Positions 58,431-64,000 of a stretch of DNA of 64,000 bases are shown piece by piece. How positions within the stretch are numbered: position 1 is the stretch's first letter; every line of letters starts with the position of its first letter. The DNA comes from Cryptomeria japonica (Eukaryota > Streptophyta > Pinopsida > Cupressales > Cupressaceae), in NCBI RefSeq assembly GCF_030272615.1, contig NC_081412.1, positions 549,164,488-549,228,487 on the forward strand, in the 5' to 3' direction. Below the pieces are notes generated by a model, which saw only the letters and a list, made by a program, of their open reading frames with translations, made no database searches and was not told where the DNA came from. The position numbers and the translations under genes are program-made.

Positions 58431-60269
58431 CCTTATAGAAGAAACATGTAAAGAGAAATAGAAACTATTCAAACATTCACACCTTGGTCTCGTACCCTCC
58501 GGGGAAGTTGTAATAAAATCATGGGCATTGGAAGCCTTTGCAGCCGCCATCACTTCTTCTTCGTTCGCATCCTCCTTTCCATACAATATGTTTTCCTTTA
58601 TACTTGTTGAAAACAGGACAGGCTCCTGACTTACTAGCCCTATCTGTTGTCTTAGCCACATTGTATTTAGTCCTTTAATATCAAGCCCGTCAACCAGTAT
58701 TTGTCCTGTAGTTTAGTTTGAACCAAACAAACTTTCTCAATTTCTGGTTAGGAGAGAGTTTAGAAATAGAAAAGAGGAAAATAAAAGAACAAACGAACAT
58801 AGGCATGAGGAAAACATGAAAAACGTGTACCTTGAGTAGGCTCATAAAACCTTTCCAGAAGACAAATTATAGTGCTCTTTCCCGAACCACTTCCACCAAC
58901 AAGAGCTAATGTTTTTCTTGCAGGTACCAGCAAATTAATATTTTGTAAAACAATGACATCAGGACGTGAAGGATAGCTGAAGTCAACATTCTTAAACTCG
59001 ATAATGCCTTCCAATTTATCTGTTTCAGGCCCATCAATCAAATTGTCTTTTGAGACTGGTGTCTGATTAATGATCTCCATTCTTTTGTTATAAGCAGCCC
59101 CTCCCTTTACTATGAAGGTCAGGCTTGATACCACGTATCCTATCGATCTGAAATTCAACCAAACATGTCACCAACAATTATTGGTATTAAGCTCATATAT
59201 TATTTGGCCAAATCAAAAACTCAATGCATGGGAGTTTAAGATAATTTTAGTTATAAAAAAGCAAATAAGAAGAACCCAAACATATAAAGAAGAGCTGAGG
59301 AAGATCAAAATATGACACATAAGAAGAAGATTAGAATCGATCTTACACTACTCCAAAAAGCATATTAAAAAGCGAAGACAGGGTATCGCCAGGGTTGTAA
59401 ATGCCTTTTCTCGTTAGAATTCCTGCATACCAGCAAACTAGAGCCCATGAACCATATAATATGGCTTTCACAGCTCCCACTCCAACACCTTTTACCAGTC
59501 CTTCTTGGTGCCCCAACTTAACTGTAGGTTTCAACTTCTTTGAATAAGATCCCATGGCCTTAGACTCCCCAACATACGAATAAACAGTTCGAATTTGTGA
59601 AAGCACCTGTTTCAACAACGTTTAGAATTCCAAAAACACCAAGATTTAGATTATAAGTATCTCTTATATATGTTAAAGTTATGTTTAACAGGAATTCTTT
59701 TATCAACATATGAATTTGGATTCTCACTTCTTCAGCAATGGTTGCCGCGACTCCGAGTGCTGTTTGACCTTTATAAGTGACTTTGCAGAGAAGAGATGCA
59801 TATGATGCCCCTACTACGACGACGAGTGGTACAATAGCAAGGACAACTAGACCCACAATCCATGCATATCTCAGCGATAAAGCAAACCCAGCAACAACTG
59901 TTGTTAGATGGGACACAAAGCTGGCCATCTGACATTTTATGATTGTAATTAGATAGGAGAAAGCCTTCCAATTTATATTTCATTGGCCAAATTGACTTAC
60001 AAATGATGATTAATTAGACACAAGGAAGGATTTCTTAATCACTATGTAGTGCTGGAGATCAGTTTCAAACATGGGTAAATCTTAAAATACCTTATCACCA
60101 AGAGACTCTTGGATAAGAAGAAAATCGGTAGAAAAGCTGTCAAGAATAGCTCCAGTCCTTATCTGTCTATCAAACACTGCCACATCCTGCTTCAATATGG
60201 CTTCTAGATATTTGTATCTCATCTTTGTAGTCTGTCTCTCTGCAGTATACATCCAACACGATATCTCTG

Positions 60270-61080
60270 CCACAGTTCAAAATTTAGTAGATTAGATTCA
60301 CTAACTGGTCAAGTATCAATTATCGTTCATATGTTGCACATCTAATCTTTTCAATTAATATCTTAACTAATAATAATCAATAGATAGAAAATTAAAACTC
60401 TATTTAAATATTTTATATATAATAATAGTCAATCACTTAGTTAATCATTGAATAATTAATTAAAGGAGTTGTAAAAACATTTAGGGACCTTAATGCATGG
60501 TTATTAAGACATTGTGCATTAGTATTGGTCAAAACATTTATTAGAGAATTATGTATTTGATTAGTTGTGCAAATTGTTTTGGTGCATGTAGAGCATGGTT
60601 ATTGAGACATCAATGAATAGGTATCATACAACACCTCCAAATAACCATTTTTAGACTTTCATGCATATAACGACTCATCCAATTGTCATTGTAGTTACAC
60701 AAAAGCTGAAATATCGAGGCATCTACGAATAGGGATCACGTGACACCTCCAAATGACCACTTGTGGACCTCTGTGCATATAAGGAGTCATCCAAATGTCA
60801 TTGTAATTACGCAGAAGTTGAATTATTAGGCATCTATGAATAAGTATCGGGTGACACTTCCAAATGACCACTTTTGAACCTTTGTGCACATAACGATCAT
60901 CCAATAATCATCATAATTACAAAAAAATTGAAACAAAAACTTTGAACGCTTAAATCACATATGAAAAATTCAAAAAGAATTTATACTCTTAAATCACATA
61001 TGAAAAATTCAAAAAGAATTTATAAAATATCTAATATATATACGATTACTATAATCTTTCCCCTACCGTGATTTACAATG
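60270..61080. repeat. ABCB intron with ~112-bp tandem repeat (three copies)
   Basis: Copies begin GAATAGGTATCAT (60,614), GAATAGGGATCAC (60,727) and GAATAAGTATCGG (60,838). Each contains CCAAATGACCACTT- and TGTGCATATAA-like words. A second small duplication (CACATATGAAAAATTCAAAA, exact) lies at ~60,957 and ~60,996. The rest of the intron is featureless. Confidence 0.8.
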
Positions 61081-61679
61081 TCTTACCTGCCCATGCAACT
61101 GCAAATGCTACTATAGCGAGGAAAACCGTATCCAAGGCATACTGGAACAACGGATTACAATATATTAGTTATCAGTAGGAATGCATTGAAAAGGACTAGA
61201 CAGTGAACAGCCTGCTCGATGTAGCCAATACATTCGTCCCATATATACAACTGATGCATTAATTAATTACGACAACTTATGAACAAGTTATATGACGCCC
61301 AATTAGAAAGTATTAAATCCCAAGTGCTGTTGTATAACATTATTAATTTTAAAGTCAAAAGCCTGCGAATAGAACAAACCTCAGGTACTTTATGTGTATT
61401 TAGCCCTATTCCGTTCATGACTGCACAAAAGAGTAAATCGTACATGGGAAGGACGAGACCAGTTCCAATTGCTCCAATTGTTCCCACAAGTATGAGAATA
61501 CAATCAAGGGCATCTGCAAAGGAGAAAATATGGTAGAGTGGAAGAGTGGGAGCTTTAGGATTTCCCTTGGTAGTTTTTTTCATTTCTTTTACATCTCTTT
61601 TGGGACTAGACTTCCTATCAGAAGCCCCTTCCATGATAAGGCTTTGGGCATAGACTTGATTCAACTCTGTTTCCTGCAA

Positions 61680-63716
61680 ATTATATAGATGAATTCAAGT
61701 TAGAGCAATCTCTTCTTCGTTCCTGTCGTCACGTCGTCCTAATACACGATCGGATTTTTAAATTTTTCTTTCCATCGTAAATTTTGGAAGTACAACAATT
61801 TGAATCGATAAGTACGACGCATGCTTGTAATTATATCAAAACTTATTTTTCTTCTTCGTTGAGCGACCTCAGAGAAATCGGCTTTGTAAACATTTCTATT
61901 TGAGTCTAGTTTGTATTAAATCCTATCTAGCTGGTATGTTAAAAATTATGGATTGCATTTACAACATTTGGAACTAAGTTGGTGGAATGATAGAAAACAT
62001 CAAATCGTAGGAATATCTCTTTTCTAAGCCGGCATGATAATTTGGCAGCTGTGTACTTCAACAGATAAAGTGACTACAATGTTCGTGTCTTTCTGCGGAA
62101 CTTGTTGGTTTGCAGTGTGTCTGTTTCGAAGGAGAGGTATTTTTTGTATTGAACCTTTCGAGAAAGAAAAATCAAAAATCAAATATTAAAGTATATCGAA
62201 TCAGTACACAATTATATTCTGATTTTAATTTATTTAATAAACGTAAAAGGTAATGCATAGAACATTCAGAAGATGCATGGCTGAATAGGTAATGCATAGA
62301 AAATTGAGAAGATGCATGGCGAATTGACATTCTTCTGTGGGAGATTCAAACTTAAAATAATATAATCTATATTATTAACCAATAATTAATTAGGGAACAG
62401 AGTAAATCAGTATTACACTCTCGTTTAAATGAACTCACTACTTCTCTTGGATAGTTTCTTAAAGTGAGTCTAGTTAATAGTTGTGATGTGTTAAAGATTT
62501 CTATTATATTATAAATATGTTATAAAGAAATATTTTGTATTTTTCTTTCATTATAATAACAAAGATTGTTAATTTTCATTCATCATAATACAATTAGTTT
62601 TAAAGAAAAAATTGCACTTTTTAAGGAGATGGTAAGTTATATGTTTCAATTCAAGAATCTAGTTTCTTGATTTTGAGTAATGATCATTAAATATATTAAA
62701 TATAATACAAAATAGAACTTCTTATATTGTAGTCATTGGATGACTTGTAAACAAGAATGGAGTTTGGAAAAGTCTAATGTTGACTACTATAAAGCATTTG
62801 GGGAGTATGTTTAGGCATGCATCCCTACTAACAAAAACAAGACAAGTGAGTCATGCACATTTGTTTGTCATGCACAAATTGTTATGTATCACCACCTTGT
62901 TTTGCATATGAGACATACTTTGATTATTAGGTCAAAAGTTTTCTTTGATGAATGTTCCATGGCAAGCAAACATATTTCCTTGCCTAATTTTTCACACCAT
63001 TTTATAGTAGACATGATGATTTTGACAATAAATGATCAAATTAAATAGATGACTTAAAACATCAAGAGGATCTAAATGGGTTAGCTTTAGATGAGGACCT
63101 ATTTTTATTTCATTCAAGTTAGAGACTCGCAAATTTTACTCTTTCCAATGAGAATCAAAAGACTTGCAAGGAGGAAAATTATAAAACAATGGATCATGAT
63201 AATTTTCATAAGACTTTCCTATATTTCATCAAGAAGTTTCCTCAGTTTTATTTGCAATAGAAGTTGTTGGTTCCTATATCCTTAATGCTAGGATGTCATC
63301 TAAGTGTTAGGTGTGTCAAACATAGAGCAACATACCTCTATCTTATGATTGGTTTGAAAAAATAGATCAATCACTAGGAATGGTTAAATTCTCTCTTTGA
63401 TTAAATGGTCTTAACTAAACTTAAGAGAGGCTTCCATAGATGTATCCTTAACAGGATTGAACATAACTCAAGATGGACAAATGAAAAGACTATAGTAGTA
63501 CCCAATGTGTGTTAGGTCCTAAATGTTATTACTAGACCAAGTACTAGCCTAATACTCATAAGACCTCTTATTTATTTGATATTAACATCATTGCATAATT
63601 GTAAGATATGAGTATGCAAAAAATGACTCCTTAGGATGATAACATTTGTGGATTGCTAAAGGTATTTCCCTAGTTGAATCATTAATTCATAAAATGCATA
63701 CAAAATATTGTCTTAC
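61680..63716. other. Upstream flank of the ABCB gene
   Basis: No coding frame of note. A 43-base direct repeat (GGTAATGCATAGAA, GAAGATGCATGGC) occupies about 62,248-62,330. A transporter promoter or leader exon may lie here, but I could not fix one. Confidence 0.4.
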
Positions 63717-64000
63717 TGTAGACACCTAAAATTTTCCTAGCCTAATTAAATAAACAATTTTATTTAATTAATTAATTTTATCTGTAACGGAGGAAATTTG
63801 TCACCTCAAGGATAATGAATCCTCAAGGACAAATTGTCCTTCCAATTACCTTTGCGAACCGGTGCTAAGATGAGCCAGGGGATAACAAATTTATATAGGG
63901 AGTGTCAGCCACCCGAGAAACGTCTCTGGATGGCTCTGCAGAGCCTCTGCCCACAGGACAAGTGCACGGAGTAGGGACACTAGCACGACGCATTGTTGTC
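63717..64000 (+). mobile_element. Start of a probable LTR, cut by the right window edge
   Basis: TGTAGACACCTAAAATT is a common start of plant Gypsy-type LTRs. Composition changes sharply here from AT-rich to mixed. A TATATAG box lies about 180 bases in (near 63,893), followed by a GC-richer stretch as in an LTR R/U5 region. No internal sequence or partner is in the window, so the element type is inferred. Confidence 0.5.

Larger units (their letters stand above)
44776..61674 (-). pseudogene. ABCB-subfamily (P-glycoprotein/MDR-like) transporter pseudogene
   Basis: Minus-strand exons: 61,674-61,380 (possible ATG 61,634; TM1), 61,141-61,087 (TM2), 60,266-60,091 (EISCWMYTAERQTTKMR), 59,928-59,728, 59,606-59,347, 59,147-58,831 (YPSRPDV and Walker A GGSGSGKST), 58,705-58,483 (Q-loop LVSQEPVLF), 47,912-47,530 (signature LSGGQKQR, Walker [13 protein letters not shown]), 47,438-47,038 (start of second TMD) and ~45,670-44,776 (NBD2). 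Most junctions are GT-AG. Full ABCB proteins are ~1,250 residues, TMD-NBD-TMD-NBD, pumping hormones or metabolites at the plasma membrane. Lesions: a 1-base shift near 58,495; TAG at 47,772-47,774 (a CAG-to-TAG change after EHLI); no AG acceptor before ILRNEIAWFDEDE; and direct fusion of a TMD2 helix to NBD2 in the wrong frame near 45,430. One intron (58,482-47,913) has swollen to 10.6 kb with nested elements. An upstream leader exon may exist, since the first exon begins after TTTGCAG. Confidence 0.88.

Overview
The window looks like intergenic and intronic DNA from a large, transposon-rich seed-plant genome, most likely a gymnosperm. It is AT-rich and gene-poor, has one multi-kilobase-intron ABCB-type transporter gene, and is otherwise nested Copia, LINE, hAT and unclassified elements plus simple and satellite repeats. 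No intact protein-coding gene was found: every long frame carries stops, frameshifts or lost splice sites. The species assignment is an inference from genome style, not from a diagnostic gene.

Layout. 1-738 (-) is a Copia gag remnant. 1,300-4,099 (+) is a decayed hAT transposase. 4,731-6,095 is a ~695-bp tandem duplication, each copy with a TATA box, lying upstream of 6,249-9,734 (+). That is an unrecognised ~1,160-codon frame broken by nine stops, all TAG or TGA, with no frameshift. 11,650-12,590 holds related repeats. 12,800-14,255 (-) is a Copia LTR with its primer-binding site and gag start. 14,288-42,764 (+) is an LTR element (LTR, tRNA-Met primer site, zinc-knuckle gag, no visible pol, a second unrecognised ORF, three polypurine tracts, LTR). 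Its 3' LTR is split by a 20.6-kb insertion flanked by TTGGT (21,205-21,209 and 41,827-41,831).

The 20.6-kb insertion is the most unusual part. It holds an (ACAT)n tract, a ~230-bp palindrome, and ~20 tandem ~138-bp units that are each a near-perfect hairpin. It also holds a multi-exon (+) gene with a duplicated exon pair (25,273-27,630), a convergent five-exon (-) gene that reads like a DDE-type transposase (32,560-29,302), and a pentatricopeptide-repeat gene fragment. The two convergent genes between repeat-rich flanks could form a two-gene DNA transposon of a type I cannot name.

From 44,776 to 61,674 (-) lies an ABCB (P-glycoprotein-like) transporter pseudogene with at least ten recognisable exons. 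One 10.6-kb intron contains an antisense-to-LINE Copia element (PR-IN-RT), which is itself split by a 6.2-kb plant L1 LINE with an 18-bp perfect target-site duplication. The window ends in the start of another probable LTR (63,717 onward). Across the dead elements the in-frame stops are overwhelmingly TAG and TGA. This fits decay by deamination of methylated cytosines, not loss by random indels.
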